From Flavobacterium cellulosilyticum (GTDB lineage Bacteria > Bacteroidota > Bacteroidia > Flavobacteriales > Flavobacteriaceae): a stretch of DNA of 64,000 nucleotides. The stretch covers positions 461-64,460 of the forward strand of contig NZ_SMFK01000008.1 in assembly GCF_004349355.1 (NCBI RefSeq), in the 5' to 3' direction. A program made the translations under genes and the position numbers. Below, piece after piece: positions 1-9,142 of the stretch; positions within the stretch are counted from its first letter, which is position 1, and every line of letters begins with the position of its first letter. The notes below the pieces were generated by a model that was not told the origin of the DNA, searched no databases, and saw only the letters and a program-made list of their open reading frames with translations.

Positions 1-207
1 GCTAGTGCAGTGTTTGTAGCGTCAGTAGTTGCTAACCCCGTTAAATCTGATGCATTTGCTTTTAGTGCTAATGCTGTATTTGTAGCGGAAGTAGTTGCTA
101 ACCCAGTTAAATCTGATGCATTTGCTTTTAGTGCTAATGCAGTATTTGTAGCGTCAGTAGTTGCTAATCCTGTTAAATCTGATGCATTTGCTTTTAGTGC
201 TAATGCG
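1..207 (-). repeat. In-frame 66-bp tandem repeat array, continuing past the left edge
   Basis: Three complete 66-bp units lie at 1-66, 67-132 and 133-198, followed by a few bases of a fourth. The units differ at a handful of positions, and the period of 22 codons preserves the reading frame of the surface protein that contains them. The array is cut by the window edge, so its copy number is unknown. Confidence 0.9.
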
Positions 208-515
208 GCAGTATCGACATAGGAAATCCATTTCGATCCATCCCATATTTGCAAACCTGGTGATGAAGCATCTGTTATATATACTATCAAACCTTTTTCA
301 TTCGGTCCAAGAATCAAATTGGTTGATTGTTCACTAGTTGTCATTCTAGGAGGCAAAAACCCTTTAGTTTTACTTTCTAATTCTAAAACTGCATGTGGAT
401 TAATTGTAAATGAATTAGATCCGATTTTTTGCACAACTTGCGCTGAAACATCTGTAATTGAGAAACCAAATAGTATCAGTGTTACTATAATTTTTGAAAT
501 AGTTTTGTAATTCAT
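1..515 (-). CDS. Secreted repeat-containing surface protein, C-terminal part beyond the window
   Basis: The reading frame begins at an ATG at 515 and runs off the left edge (171 residues visible). Residues 1-25 form a signal peptide ending near DVSAQ. Next comes the segment VLELESKTKGFLPPRM, a hallmark of a large family of flavobacterial secreted proteins, then a short stretch with LQIWDGSKWISY. From about residue 104 the protein turns into near-identical 22-residue repeats (core LALKANASDLTGLATT), which continue past the edge. The start lies 22 bases after the stop of the upstream gene, so it is the last visible gene of a three-gene leftward operon. The repeats resemble the linkers of bacterial surface fibres. 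The exact role is unknown; an adhesin or fibre-like function is inference. Confidence 0.75.
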   Translation of the reverse strand, partial: MNYKTISKIIVTLILFGFSITDVSAQVVQKIGSNSFTINPHAVLELESKTKGFLPPRMTTSEQSTNLILGPNEKGLIVYITDASSPGLQIWDGSKWISYVDTAALALKANASDLTGLATTDATNTALALKANASDLTGLATTSATNTALALKANASDLTGLATTDATNTAL

Positions 516-537
516 TTTTTTGTTTTGTTTAATTAGA

Positions 538-1332
538 TTAATTGATGATAAACCAGACTTTTCCGTCGGATTGTATCTTAAATGATTTGGGGTAGTTTAG
601 TTGCGATATAGCAACTTTCTTAGTTAATTGAATGGGTGGATTTATATTTAATACATTTGAAGTTTCGTCTATTTTATTAATAACATATACTTTGCCTCGA
701 CAACTGCTTACCTCTGGTAAATTAATGGCAAAAGGCTTCGTTTCATTATCACATAAAATGGTGTAATCAGTTAAAAGAAGATTATAATCGGTTGATACAG
801 TTATAACTGCATTTGTGGATTGATTGCCATCTAATTTTTGAATGGCTTGAATAATATTATCATTAGGAGTTATTTTTCCTGCTCCACTTTTATAAGCTGT
901 AAGTGTCTTTGAAATAACGGCATCATTTTTTAAAGTAATAACTCCCGAATTAGTTATGATTGCTTCTCCAGAAACCTGTACTTCTTTAGCATTACCAACA
1001 TTATCCCCAACGAATATTGCACCAGAAGACAGTTTGTTAGATGAAGAAACAGCTCCATTGTCTCCTACTAAAATCCAAATAGGAGTTGATTTTGTTCCAA
1101 TATTAATCTCGATTGCTTGCAGAGTACTGTTATAAATTATCAATGCAGTGGCAGGATTCTTAATTAAATCCCGTTCATTAGAACTCATTCTGGGAATTAG
1201 TAATCCCTTAGCTTTGGAATCGATATCTAAAACAGAGGATTCATCAGGTTTTTTAGTACCAATTCCTATTTGAGCAACTGCAAAACTAGATTGCAGAAAA
1301 ATTAATAATATCAAATAATTATATATTTTCAT
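538..1332 (-). CDS. Secreted protein of the flavobacterial VLDI/KGLLIPRM family
   Basis: 264 residues with a signal peptide (residues 1-20, ending FAVAQ). Residues about 33-50 carry VLDIDSKAKGLLIPRMSS, followed by PATALIIYNST. This pattern is shared with the neighbouring partial gene and with many secreted proteins of Flavobacteriaceae. The C-terminal third (TDYTILCDNETKPFAINLP and what follows) resembles the carbohydrate-binding-like or collar modules that end such proteins. No catalytic motif is visible. It is the middle gene of a leftward operon, 26 bases after the upstream stop and 22 bases before the next start. Family membership is clear, function is not. Confidence 0.75.
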   Translation of the reverse strand: MKIYNYLILLIFLQSSFAVAQIGIGTKKPDESSVLDIDSKAKGLLIPRMSSNERDLIKNPATALIIYNSTLQAIEINIGTKSTPIWILVGDNGAVSSSNKLSSGAIFVGDNVGNAKEVQVSGEAIITNSGVITLKNDAVISKTLTAYKSGAGKITPNDNIIQAIQKLDGNQSTNAVITVSTDYNLLLTDYTILCDNETKPFAINLPEVSSCRGKVYVINKIDETSNVLNINPPIQLTKKVAISQLNYPKSFKIQSDGKVWFIIN

Positions 1333-1358
1333 ATATTTAAAGGTGATTTATAGAAAAT

Positions 1359-2435
1359 CTAATTATAATTTTTATTAATAATTTTCTTTGTAATAGTTGA
1401 AGCTCCATTATCCAATTCAATTTTTGCAATATAGATCTCATCTGAATGGTTGAAAAGTAGGTTGTATTTTAAATCTCCATTTAGGTGCTCCGAAAATATT
1501 TTTTTGCCCATAATATCATATATATTTATAGCTGTTATTGGTAAAGTAGCATCAATATATAATCTGTTATTATTTATATATACCATCAATTCTACTTTAT
1601 CAAATTTAGGAACCAAGAGTTGATTTGTTGTAGCGCCGAATGAAAAAGCAGAATAAGCCGATAAATCTACTTCTACATTTGAACTAATAGAGCCCGAAAT
1701 CAAACTACTTATTTCGCCCTGTATAGAATATTCATCTACAGTTGAAGGTATTGATACCCACGCTGAACCATTCCAACCTACAATAGTTAAATTTGGTAGC
1801 GACGACGATGTTAAATCCGAAATAGCACTTGATGATCTCCAACTAAGCGAAATTCCAGCTTTTACTCCATTACCTATTATGTCCCAATATTCAACCGATG
1901 AAATCGATGATATGGATTCTTCCAAAACACTACCAATTGAGTTAAGGGATGATCTAAAGTAAGCAGCTCCTACACCTTCAAAATTAGAAGGAATTACTTG
2001 TATGGGTGCATAAATACCAGCTTGTCCAATAGGTAAAATAAAAGCAGTATTGCTTTGCGTTTCAACATAACCATCTACAAAATTCATATCGTTAGCTCCG
2101 TCCCATGATACTCCATTAGAAAAAGATAAAACTCCATAATCTAATTTATTTCTACTTGTTGTTGTTGAACCTAAACCAAAATTAAAACCATTTGAACCGT
2201 CATAAAAAACGCTACTTCCACTAATATATAACTCTCCGTCATTTTGAACTTGTGCCTGAAGTGTATTGAAATTGATAAAGATAATTATAAATAAAATATA
2301 TGTGGAAAATAATTTTGTTTTTTGTCTAACTATCAAAGAAATACTTGCAGATGAGTTAATAATAAAATTTATAACTAAAGTAGCTAATTTATCATTATTG
2401 AAAGTAAAAGTATTAATAGAGTGCTTTTTACGCAT
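1359..2435 (-). CDS. Secreted protein with a T9SS type A-like sorting domain
   Basis: 358 residues. The hydrophobic signal segment (STYILFIIIFINFNTLQAQ) starts only around residue 44 and is preceded by a polar stretch; no ATG lies between the first codon and the signal, so either the extension is real or a TTG near 2330 is the start. The middle is a low-complexity, serine-rich beta protein. The last 75 or so residues (TAINIYDIMGKKIF, then YIAKIELDNG) match the layout of the type IX secretion C-terminal sorting domain, which is cleaved during export across the outer membrane. It is the first gene of the three-gene surface-protein operon. The passenger function is not recognisable. Confidence 0.7.
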   Translation of the reverse strand: MRKKHSINTFTFNNDKLATLVINFIINSSASISLIVRQKTKLFSTYILFIIIFINFNTLQAQVQNDGELYISGSSVFYDGSNGFNFGLGSTTTSRNKLDYGVLSFSNGVSWDGANDMNFVDGYVETQSNTAFILPIGQAGIYAPIQVIPSNFEGVGAAYFRSSLNSIGSVLEESISSISSVEYWDIIGNGVKAGISLSWRSSSAISDLTSSSLPNLTIVGWNGSAWVSIPSTVDEYSIQGEISSLISGSISSNVEVDLSAYSAFSFGATTNQLLVPKFDKVELMVYINNNRLYIDATLPITAINIYDIMGKKIFSEHLNGDLKYNLLFNHSDEIYIAKIELDNGASTITKKIINKNYN

Positions 2436-2785
2436 TGATTTTATTTATTTTTCGGCAAACCTATGTTAAAAAATATGTGTTTAACTGAATTAAAAATTAA
2501 ATCTGTTTAAAAGAGTTTAATGTCCGATTATGTACTTATTTCTCATTTCTTAGGTTCCATATAATTGAATTATTTTTAAAAAAATCAAAATGATTTAAAA
2601 ATAAATTAATGAATAATTAATAAAATAATATTTTTATTAAAAATAACATAAAAGACAAAATTTCATAGATTCGTTTTGAAAGGTTTATAAACAACAATTC
2701 TAATTAGCTGTTTTTAAATAATAAAAACACAAAAGAGGATACCATTCAAGATATCCTCTTTTTTGAAATTGAATTAGTAAACTAA
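2436..2785. other. AT-rich intergenic region
   Basis: This stretch separates two leftward operons. It holds the terminator at 2731-2762 and should also hold the promoter of the surface-protein operon near its left end. I could not pick a convincing promoter or any further gene in it. Confidence 0.6.
2731..2762 (-). terminator. Intrinsic terminator of the efflux operon
   Basis: An 11-bp perfect stem (AAAAGAGGATA / TATCCTCTTTT) with a 10-base loop, about 24 bases after the stop of the DUF2892 gene. T-rich sequence follows on both strands, so it may work in both directions. Confidence 0.8.
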
Positions 2786-2971
2786 TTAATCCTTCAATCC
2801 TAATTTAGACAAAATAGTCTCTAACAAACACCATTTGGTAAAACCGGATTGGATTAAATTGACTCCTATAAAAGCAGTGAACCACGACCAGTTTTGATTG
2901 ACATATATTGTCAATATCAAACTAATTAAGATAAAAGTACCTACTAAAATTCTAAAGACTTTATTTTTCAT
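2786..2971 (-). CDS. DUF2892 (YgaP-type transmembrane) small membrane protein
   Basis: 61 residues with two membrane segments: about 7-24 (RILVGTFILISLILTIYV) and 28-45 (NWSWFTAFIGVNLIQSGF), followed by a short tail that contains the conserved cysteine of CLLETILSKLG. This is the whole of the DUF2892 module, which elsewhere follows a rhodanese domain; here it stands alone. It starts 15 bases after the stop of the RND pump gene and precedes the operon terminator, so it is probably co-transcribed with the pump. Its function is unknown. A role in sulphide or thiol stress, as suggested for YgaP, would be inference only. Confidence 0.8.
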   Translation of the reverse strand: MKNKVFRILVGTFILISLILTIYVNQNWSWFTAFIGVNLIQSGFTKWCLLETILSKLGLKD

Positions 2972-2986
2972 TTTTTTTTAATTTAG

Positions 2987-5900
2987 TTAATTCGATATTT
3001 CCTCTTCAATCTCTTCTACTTTTGAAGAATCTTTAGATTTTTCCCATTTTTTTCGTTCTGTTATGTAATAGATAACAGGCACAACTAATAGGGTTAAAAC
3101 AGTCGATACAATGGCTCCAAACACTAATGAAATCGCTAATCCTTGAAAAATTGGATCAAATAAAATAATAGAAGCTCCTATAACAACCGCTCCAGTTGTT
3201 AATAAAATTGGCGTTGCTCGTACCGCTCCTGCTTCAATAATCGCCTGTTTTATTGGCACTCCCTCATTCAGTCGGATTTCGATAAAGTCAATCAGTAAAA
3301 CTGAATTTCGCACCATAACTCCAGCCAAAGCAATCATTCCGATAAATGAAGTCGCTGTAAAAAACGCACTCAATAACCAGTGTCCAAACACAATTCCGAT
3401 CAACGACATTGGAATTGCCAACATCATCACCATTGGCGTTTTGAAGTTTTGAAACCATCCTACAATTAACATGTAAATGATAACAATTACCACCATAAAG
3501 GCTACTCCTAAATCACGAAAAACTTCCAAAGTGATTTGCCATTCTCCATCCCATTTTACAGTGAAATCGCTTTCGTCTGTAGGTTGTTCCATATACAATT
3601 CGCTCACTTTATAGCCTTTTGGCACTTTTATTTTGGCTAATTTTTCATTCATTCCTAGAATCGCATACACCGGACTTTCTAATGCTCCAGCCATATCGGC
3701 AGTTACATAAACCACCCGTTTTTGATCTTTTCTATAAATGGTTTTTTGCAACGTATCTTTTACCACTTTGACCAAATCACCCACCGGAATCATATTGCCT
3801 TCACTTCCTTTGATTTTTAGGTTTTTAATGTCTTGCAAACTTGTTTTGTCTTTGTCGTCAAGCGAAAGAACGATGCTCACATTGTCATTTGAATTTTCAT
3901 CATACAAATTCGAAATTGGATACTCTTTTAGCAAATAAGTCAAATTCCCAACCACTTGTTGCGGAGCAATTCCATTGAGCATTGCTTTTTCTTTATCGAC
4001 TTCCAATTTATATTCCACTTGATCGTCTTCTACAGTCCAATCGATATCTACAATATCCGAAGTGTTTTTCAAGATGTCTTTTACCTGATTGGCGACTTTT
4101 ATTTGGTCTGCATAATTAGGCCCATAAATTTCAGCAACCAAAGTAGAAAGTACTGGCGGTCCAGGTGGAACTTCAATAATTTTTACATTTGCACCGTATT
4201 TCTTGGCAATTTTCTGAATATCAGGACGCATTTCCTTAGCAATATCGTGACTTTGCAACTTACGTTCGTCTTTGTGCAATAAATTCACTTGTATGTCTGC
4301 CATATTACTTCCGCCACGCAAATCATAATGACGAACCAATCCGTTAAAGGTAATTGGCGCCGATGTTCCAACATAATTTTGATAATTCACCACTTCAGGC
4401 TTGGTAGAAAGATACTGTGCAATTTCTTTTGTCACAGCCGCAGTACGTTCTAATGTCGTTCCTTCTGGCATATCAATTACCACTTGGAATTCATTCTTAT
4501 TATCGAATGGCAGCATTTTGACCACAACCGATTTGGTAAAAAATAGGGTAACCGAACCCAATAATAAAACCACAGTTACCAATAAAAGAATTCTTCTTTT
4601 TGTACTGCTTTCCAGTAAAGGTCTTTCGAGTTTGTTGTAAATTTTATACACCCAACTCGTTTCCATTCCAACTTCATGTTTGTGTTCTTGAGATTCTTTT
4701 TCCTGAAGCAAATGATATCCCAAATATGGCGTTACGGTCAATGCTACAAACAATGATAATAGCATCGCAATCGAAGCACCAATAGGCATTGGACTCATAT
4801 AAGGCCCCATCATTCCAGATACGAACGCCATTGGCAATATCGCTGCAATTACTGTGAATGTGGCCAAAATCGTTGGATTTCCTACCTCATTTATCGCATA
4901 AATAGCTGCTTGTTTGAATGGCAGTCGCTTCATCTTGAAATGGCGGTGCATGTTCTCGGCAATAATAATACTATCATCAACCACAATTCCCACCACGAAA
5001 ACTAGGGCAAAAAGCGTAATTCTGTTCAATGTATAACCCAATAAATAATAAGCAAATAAAGTCAATGCAAATGTCAAAGGAACAGAGAAAAACACTACTA
5101 ATCCGCCTCTCCAACCCATAGCTAATATCACTAAAAAGGTTACTGCAATAATTGCAATTCCGAGGTGTAGCAATAACTCCCCTACTTTGTCCGAGGCAGT
5201 TTCACCATAATTTCGGGTCACTTCAACATGAACATCACTTGGAATTATATTCTTTTTTAAATGCTCGACTTTGGCAATGATTTTTTCAGCAATTTTCATC
5301 GCATCCGCACCTTTTACTTTCCCAATAGAGATTGTAACCGCAGGATATTCCGATTGATCTTTTTTGAACTTTTCATTGGCTTTGCCATACCCAAAAGACA
5401 CATAACTTCTCGCTGTAGACGCACCATCTTCGACTGTAGCTACTTGTTTTAAATATACAGGTCTGTTTTTATTTACACCTACAACCAAGCTTTCAACATC
5501 TTCCGAACTCGAAAGAAATTTTCCTGTTGTAACAAGATATTCTTGGTCATTATTGACAAAACTTCCCGATTGTGAACTTCCGTTATTGGTCTGAATCATG
5601 CCCATAATGCCCAAAGCATCCAGCCCATTTTCGGCCATTTTATCTTTGTCTAGAATTACTTTTAACTCTCTATTTCGACCACCAATTTCTTTGGTAATCG
5701 CCACGTCTTTCACTTTTTCAATCTCCGAAGTCACTTCTTCTGCAATTTGACGCAACTGAAAATCATCTACTTTTTCGCTCCAAAGCGTCAATCCCAACAT
5801 GGGAACATCGTCAATCGAACGAGTTTTAACCATTGGTTTAGATACTCCTTTAGGAAACATATCCTCATGTTTTGCCAATTCATCATATAATTTCACATAC

Positions 5901-6226
5901 GAACGCTCCACATCCTGACCTACATAAAATTGAACAATCAATAGCGCTTGACCGTTCATTGCCATCGTATGCACGTGCTCCACACCTTTGATGTTCGAAA
6001 TAATTTTTTCGAGAGGTTTGGCCACACGACTTTCTACCTCTATTGGACTTGCTCCCGGATAACCCACCATGACGTCGGCCATCGGCACATTAATCTGCGG
6101 TTCTTCTTCCCTTGGAATCAAAAACGAACTATAAACCCCAATAATCATCAAACCTACCATCAACAAAATGGTCAATTTCGAATTGATGAAAAAATGGGCA
6201 ATTTTACCTGAAATACCTTCTTGCAT
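2987..6226 (-). CDS. RND-family efflux pump, inner-membrane permease
   Basis: 1079 residues, the normal length for an AcrB/HAE1-type trimeric proton-driven pump. After the first membrane helix (about 12-32), the porter domain opens with the typical GYPGASPIEVE. The second helix cluster contains GIVVDDSIIIAEN (about 405-417), which carries the two aspartates of the proton relay. A second large periplasmic loop and helices 7-12 follow, ending in a charged tail. The adaptor and outer-membrane channel genes lie upstream on the same strand, so the machine is complete. The family covers drugs, detergents and metals; the CusA-type methionine clusters are not evident, so an organic-substrate exporter is more likely. 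A repeat element (6245-6368) separates it from the adaptor gene. Confidence 0.92.
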   Translation of the reverse strand: MQEGISGKIAHFFINSKLTILLMVGLMIIGVYSSFLIPREEEPQINVPMADVMVGYPGASPIEVESRVAKPLEKIISNIKGVEHVHTMAMNGQALLIVQFYVGQDVERSYVKLYDELAKHEDMFPKGVSKPMVKTRSIDDVPMLGLTLWSEKVDDFQLRQIAEEVTSEIEKVKDVAITKEIGGRNRELKVILDKDKMAENGLDALGIMGMIQTNNGSSQSGSFVNNDQEYLVTTGKFLSSSEDVESLVVGVNKNRPVYLKQVATVEDGASTARSYVSFGYGKANEKFKKDQSEYPAVTISIGKVKGADAMKIAEKIIAKVEHLKKNIIPSDVHVEVTRNYGETASDKVGELLLHLGIAIIAVTFLVILAMGWRGGLVVFFSVPLTFALTLFAYYLLGYTLNRITLFALVFVVGIVVDDSIIIAENMHRHFKMKRLPFKQAAIYAINEVGNPTILATFTVIAAILPMAFVSGMMGPYMSPMPIGASIAMLLSLFVALTVTPYLGYHLLQEKESQEHKHEVGMETSWVYKIYNKLERPLLESSTKRRILLLVTVVLLLGSVTLFFTKSVVVKMLPFDNKNEFQVVIDMPEGTTLERTAAVTKEIAQYLSTKPEVVNYQNYVGTSAPITFNGLVRHYDLRGGSNMADIQVNLLHKDERKLQSHDIAKEMRPDIQKIAKKYGANVKIIEVPPGPPVLSTLVAEIYGPNYADQIKVANQVKDILKNTSDIVDIDWTVEDDQVEYKLEVDKEKAMLNGIAPQQVVGNLTYLLKEYPISNLYDENSNDNVSIVLSLDDKDKTSLQDIKNLKIKGSEGNMIPVGDLVKVVKDTLQKTIYRKDQKRVVYVTADMAGALESPVYAILGMNEKLAKIKVPKGYKVSELYMEQPTDESDFTVKWDGEWQITLEVFRDLGVAFMVVIVIIYMLIVGWFQNFKTPMVMMLAIPMSLIGIVFGHWLLSAFFTATSFIGMIALAGVMVRNSVLLIDFIEIRLNEGVPIKQAIIEAGAVRATPILLTTGAVVIGASIILFDPIFQGLAISLVFGAIVSTVLTLLVVPVIYYITERKKWEKSKDSSKVEEIEEEISN

Positions 6227-6244
6227 GTTTTTTTATTTATTTGT

Positions 6245-6368
6245 GCGTGACCCTCTCAAAAGGTCGGGTCGGGCTATTCGTTACAATCTTTTTCTGGTTC
6301 TCGATCCTTCCGCCAAAAAGCGGAAACTCGAACTGACGAAAAAGGATTTTCACTTCTATCCCTCACGC
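6245..6368. repeat. Dispersed GCGTGA/TCACGC-bounded intergenic repeat, copy 1
   Basis: A 124-base element bounded by GCGTGA and TCACGC as inverted ends. It contains GGTCGGGCTATTCGTTACAA, an inner hairpin (TTCCGC-caaaaa-GCGGAA) and AAGGATTTTCACTTCTATCC before the right end. A second, shorter copy with the same blocks in the same order lies at 41953-42029. It is markedly more GC-rich than its surroundings. It sits inside the efflux operon, between the adaptor and pump genes. Confidence 0.8.
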
Positions 6369-6457
6369 TGGAATTTACAATGAAATCTATTTTCTATAAA
6401 CGTAGCACTACTTTGGAGCTATAATCTATAATCTGAATTCTTAAATCTGCAATCTAA

Positions 6458-7540
6458 TTACTGAACACTAACCAAAGCTCCGTTATACAATTTTCCATCT
6501 GCTGAAATGATATAGTGTTCATTAGCTGATAAACCGGATAAAACTTCCACTTGATTACCAAATGTTTTTCCTAATCGCAACCATCTTAAAATGGCCACAT
6601 TTCCTGTTCCTATTGTGTAAATTCCTTTTAACTGACCTTGGTTAACTAATGAACTCTCAGGAATTAACACTATATTTTTATTAGAAACTGTTGACTTATT
6701 TTCCACTGGAAACTGTACATTTACAAACATTCCTGATAAGACCGAAGCATCAGTTTTGTCTAGATTGATTTTTACCAAATATTGTCCGCCTGTATTAGTT
6801 GCCGATGCGCTCACTTCACTTACTTTACCCGTAAGATTGTCATTAGATGATTTCACCAAAACTTTGACAGGCATTCCTTTTTTGATAGCATTAATGTCAT
6901 TTTCAGAAACCATTGTAGTTACTTCTAATTTTGACACTCCTTCAACGTTTACCAAAGGCATTCCCGGATTTGCCATATCTCCTTCTTTCACAAAAGTATT
7001 GGTTACCGTTCCAGAAAATGGAGCTGTAATATTCGAATAAGAAAATTGAGCCAGCACTTCATTTCGCATTTGTTTGGCACCTTCTAAACCTGCTTTCGCC
7101 ATTTGGTAACGAGACGTCATATCATCCAGTTCTTTTTGGGAAGCAGATTGTTGTTTGAACAAAGTCACGAAACGATCATAGTCTTTTTTGGCATTGTTAT
7201 ATCCAGCAGTTGCTTGCAAAATACTTGCGTCTACTTGTGCTTTTTTTGCCTGTAAATCGGTATTGTTGATACTCACCAACAATTGTCCTGCTCCCACTTT
7301 TTGTCCTACTTTCACATGAACTTTAGTTACATAACCCATCATTCGAGTGCTTAAATTAGCACTGTTCTCCGCTTCAATTTTTCCACTTGCAGTGATAAAT
7401 GCACCTTTGTCATTTTCAGAAACGCCACTTACTTTGACCGCTATAGCAGGTTCTGCCGTTACTGGTTCTTTTTGATCTTTTCCACAAGCGGTAAATAAAA
7501 CTGCGGTAATGGAAAGGATTGCGATTATTTTTTTACTCAT
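6458..7540 (-). CDS. RND efflux periplasmic adaptor (membrane fusion protein), lipoprotein
   Basis: Start set at 7540 (MSKKIIAILS), because this gives a lipoprotein signal peptide with the lipobox LFTAC (Cys19). The longer frame from 7585 would add 15 residues in front of it. 360 residues, with the standard order: a first beta-barrel and lipoyl strand (GKIEAENSANLSTRMMGYV), an alpha-helical hairpin (about 90-160), the second lipoyl half (SNITAPFSGTVTNTFVKEGD), a beta-barrel and a membrane-proximal domain. It bridges the RND pump and the outer-membrane channel and is anchored in the inner membrane by its lipid. It lies between their genes, as in most tripartite pump operons. Confidence 0.9.
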   Translation of the reverse strand: MSKKIIAILSITAVLFTACGKDQKEPVTAEPAIAVKVSGVSENDKGAFITASGKIEAENSANLSTRMMGYVTKVHVKVGQKVGAGQLLVSINNTDLQAKKAQVDASILQATAGYNNAKKDYDRFVTLFKQQSASQKELDDMTSRYQMAKAGLEGAKQMRNEVLAQFSYSNITAPFSGTVTNTFVKEGDMANPGMPLVNVEGVSKLEVTTMVSENDINAIKKGMPVKVLVKSSNDNLTGKVSEVSASATNTGGQYLVKINLDKTDASVLSGMFVNVQFPVENKSTVSNKNIVLIPESSLVNQGQLKGIYTIGTGNVAILRWLRLGKTFGNQVEVLSGLSANEHYIISADGKLYNGALVSVQ

Positions 7541-7633
7541 TATTATGTTCTTTAAAAATTGGGTTTCGTGAATCTTCGATTTCATATTGATTTATATTTT
7601 TCATCTATTATCTTTTCGTCTATTATCTATTTT

Positions 7634-8947
7634 CTACTTAGTTAAAAATTGTAAATATTGTTGCGTATAATTATATTCAAAAACGGATTGTAAAAACTCT
7701 AATTCTTTTTGGAACATTTGCGTTTCTGACTGCAATAAATCGGTTGTTTTTTCTAAACCTTGAGTAAAACGATTGGAACGAATTCTATAGGCTTCCCGAG
7801 ATTGTTCCAAAGCTAATTTTTCTAAATTCACTTTGTTTTCAGCATCTTTCAACTGTCGATTGGCTTTATTGAGTTCCATTTGACTTTGCGCTTTGTATTG
7901 TTGGGATTCCACTACCGATTTTTGGAATTCAGCTTTTGCTTTTTCCATTTTACCAATCGATTTGTATCCATCAAAAACACTCCATGATAATTGTGCTCCC
8001 ACTAAATAACCTTTGGCTGTAGTTCCAAACACCGTGTTATCGTACATTTCATAACTTCCAAAAGCATTTAATCTTGGTAAAAAATTCATTTTACTCGATT
8101 GCAACATTTTTGCATAAGCATCAGATGATTTATCCATTGCTTGAATGTCTTTTCTGCTATCAGATAATTTTGTATTGATCGTTTCAATAGTAATCGAGTT
8201 ATCTAGATCTTCCAAAGGTTTGTACACCTTGCCTTTTGTGTCTTCGTTCATTAAAAAAGCCAAATAGTCTGAAGAGTTTTGCACATTACTTTTGGCAAAT
8301 TGCAATTGGTTTTTAATTTCATTGCCTCGAACTTGCACCGACAATAGATCAGTTTTTTGAAGAATTCCTTGTTTGAAATAGTTTTCTACCAATTTCATAT
8401 TGGCATCAGCCGTACTATTTGCTTTTTCCAAAACGCTAACCGATTTATATGCTAATTGCAACTGCATAAAAGATTTATTTACCTCGAGTTCAAAATATTC
8501 TTTAGTTCGTTCTGTTTTTATTTGATAGGCTTCCATTTTAGCTTTGGCTGCTTGTCTAGCATATATGCCGTCCATATTAATTAATGGTTGCAAAATTTCG
8601 ATTTTTGTAGAATAATTTTGTGTTGTAGCAGGATTATTCAATAAAGATGGATTAAAATCTGAAGCAGTCAAAATTTCCTGATTCAATTTTGAACCAAAAG
8701 CCATCAAAGGATTTGTGGTAGAAATGGCAGTATGTGAAGCAGTAATACTTGGCAAAAACAGCGCATTGGATTGTCGATAATCTGCTTGGGACGATTGTAC
8801 TTCTTGATTGGAAATCTGGATTTGCAAATTATTGTCAGATGCTTTTTGCCAAATATCTCTTTTAGAAATAGTCAACGTATCTTGGCTATAACCTAATGTT
8901 GAAATGGTAATAAATCCTATTAAAAGTATAAAATTGATGTTTCTCAT
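7634..8947 (-). CDS. TolC-family outer-membrane efflux channel
   Basis: 437 residues with a signal peptide (1-21, ending TLGYS). The mature part consists of two OEP repeats: long coiled-coil helices (for example residues 35-60 and 160-240), with short beta segments that build the outer-membrane barrel. The second repeat ends at TQQYLQFLTK. It is the first gene of the leftward operon channel-adaptor-pump-DUF2892, and its promoter region carries a palindrome (9001-9014). It forms the exit duct through the outer membrane for substrates taken by the RND pump. Confidence 0.9.
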   Translation of the reverse strand: MRNINFILLIGFITISTLGYSQDTLTISKRDIWQKASDNNLQIQISNQEVQSSQADYRQSNALFLPSITASHTAISTTNPLMAFGSKLNQEILTASDFNPSLLNNPATTQNYSTKIEILQPLINMDGIYARQAAKAKMEAYQIKTERTKEYFELEVNKSFMQLQLAYKSVSVLEKANSTADANMKLVENYFKQGILQKTDLLSVQVRGNEIKNQLQFAKSNVQNSSDYLAFLMNEDTKGKVYKPLEDLDNSITIETINTKLSDSRKDIQAMDKSSDAYAKMLQSSKMNFLPRLNAFGSYEMYDNTVFGTTAKGYLVGAQLSWSVFDGYKSIGKMEKAKAEFQKSVVESQQYKAQSQMELNKANRQLKDAENKVNLEKLALEQSREAYRIRSNRFTQGLEKTTDLLQSETQMFQKELEFLQSVFEYNYTQQYLQFLTK

Positions 8948-8970
8948 AATTTAGTTTCTTAATTATTGTA

Positions 8971-9014
8971 CAAAGATAGATTCACAGAGTGAGGTGGTCG
9001 GTAACAAGTGTTAC
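8971..9014 (-). promoter_or_regulatory. Efflux operon promoter with palindromic operator candidate
   Basis: On the minus strand the -7 element TATCTTTG (8978-8971) matches the Bacteroidetes consensus TAnnTTTG. Just upstream, at 9001-9014, lies a perfect palindrome, GTAACA-ag-TGTTAC. It covers the place where the -33 element should be, as expected for a repressor site (a TetR-like regulator is a guess). No regulator gene is adjacent. Confidence 0.5.
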
Positions 9015-9142
9015 AATGGGATTAAATTGAAGAATATAAAAAGCAGTTTTTAATTTTTACTATAAAATATTTAATTATTTTGTAATCAACTTTCAAATCA
9101 TTTTAAATTGTTAATTATAATAAACACCTGAAATTTGAATGT

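Noticed and set aside
1..207. Regular repeats that could be taken for a CRISPR array
   Set aside because: Units abut with no unique spacers, the period of 66 bases is a multiple of three, and they lie inside an open frame with a signal peptide.
10..222. Plus-strand open frame over the repeat region
   Set aside because: It is the antisense shadow of the repeat-coding minus-strand gene, whose signal peptide and family motif are clear.
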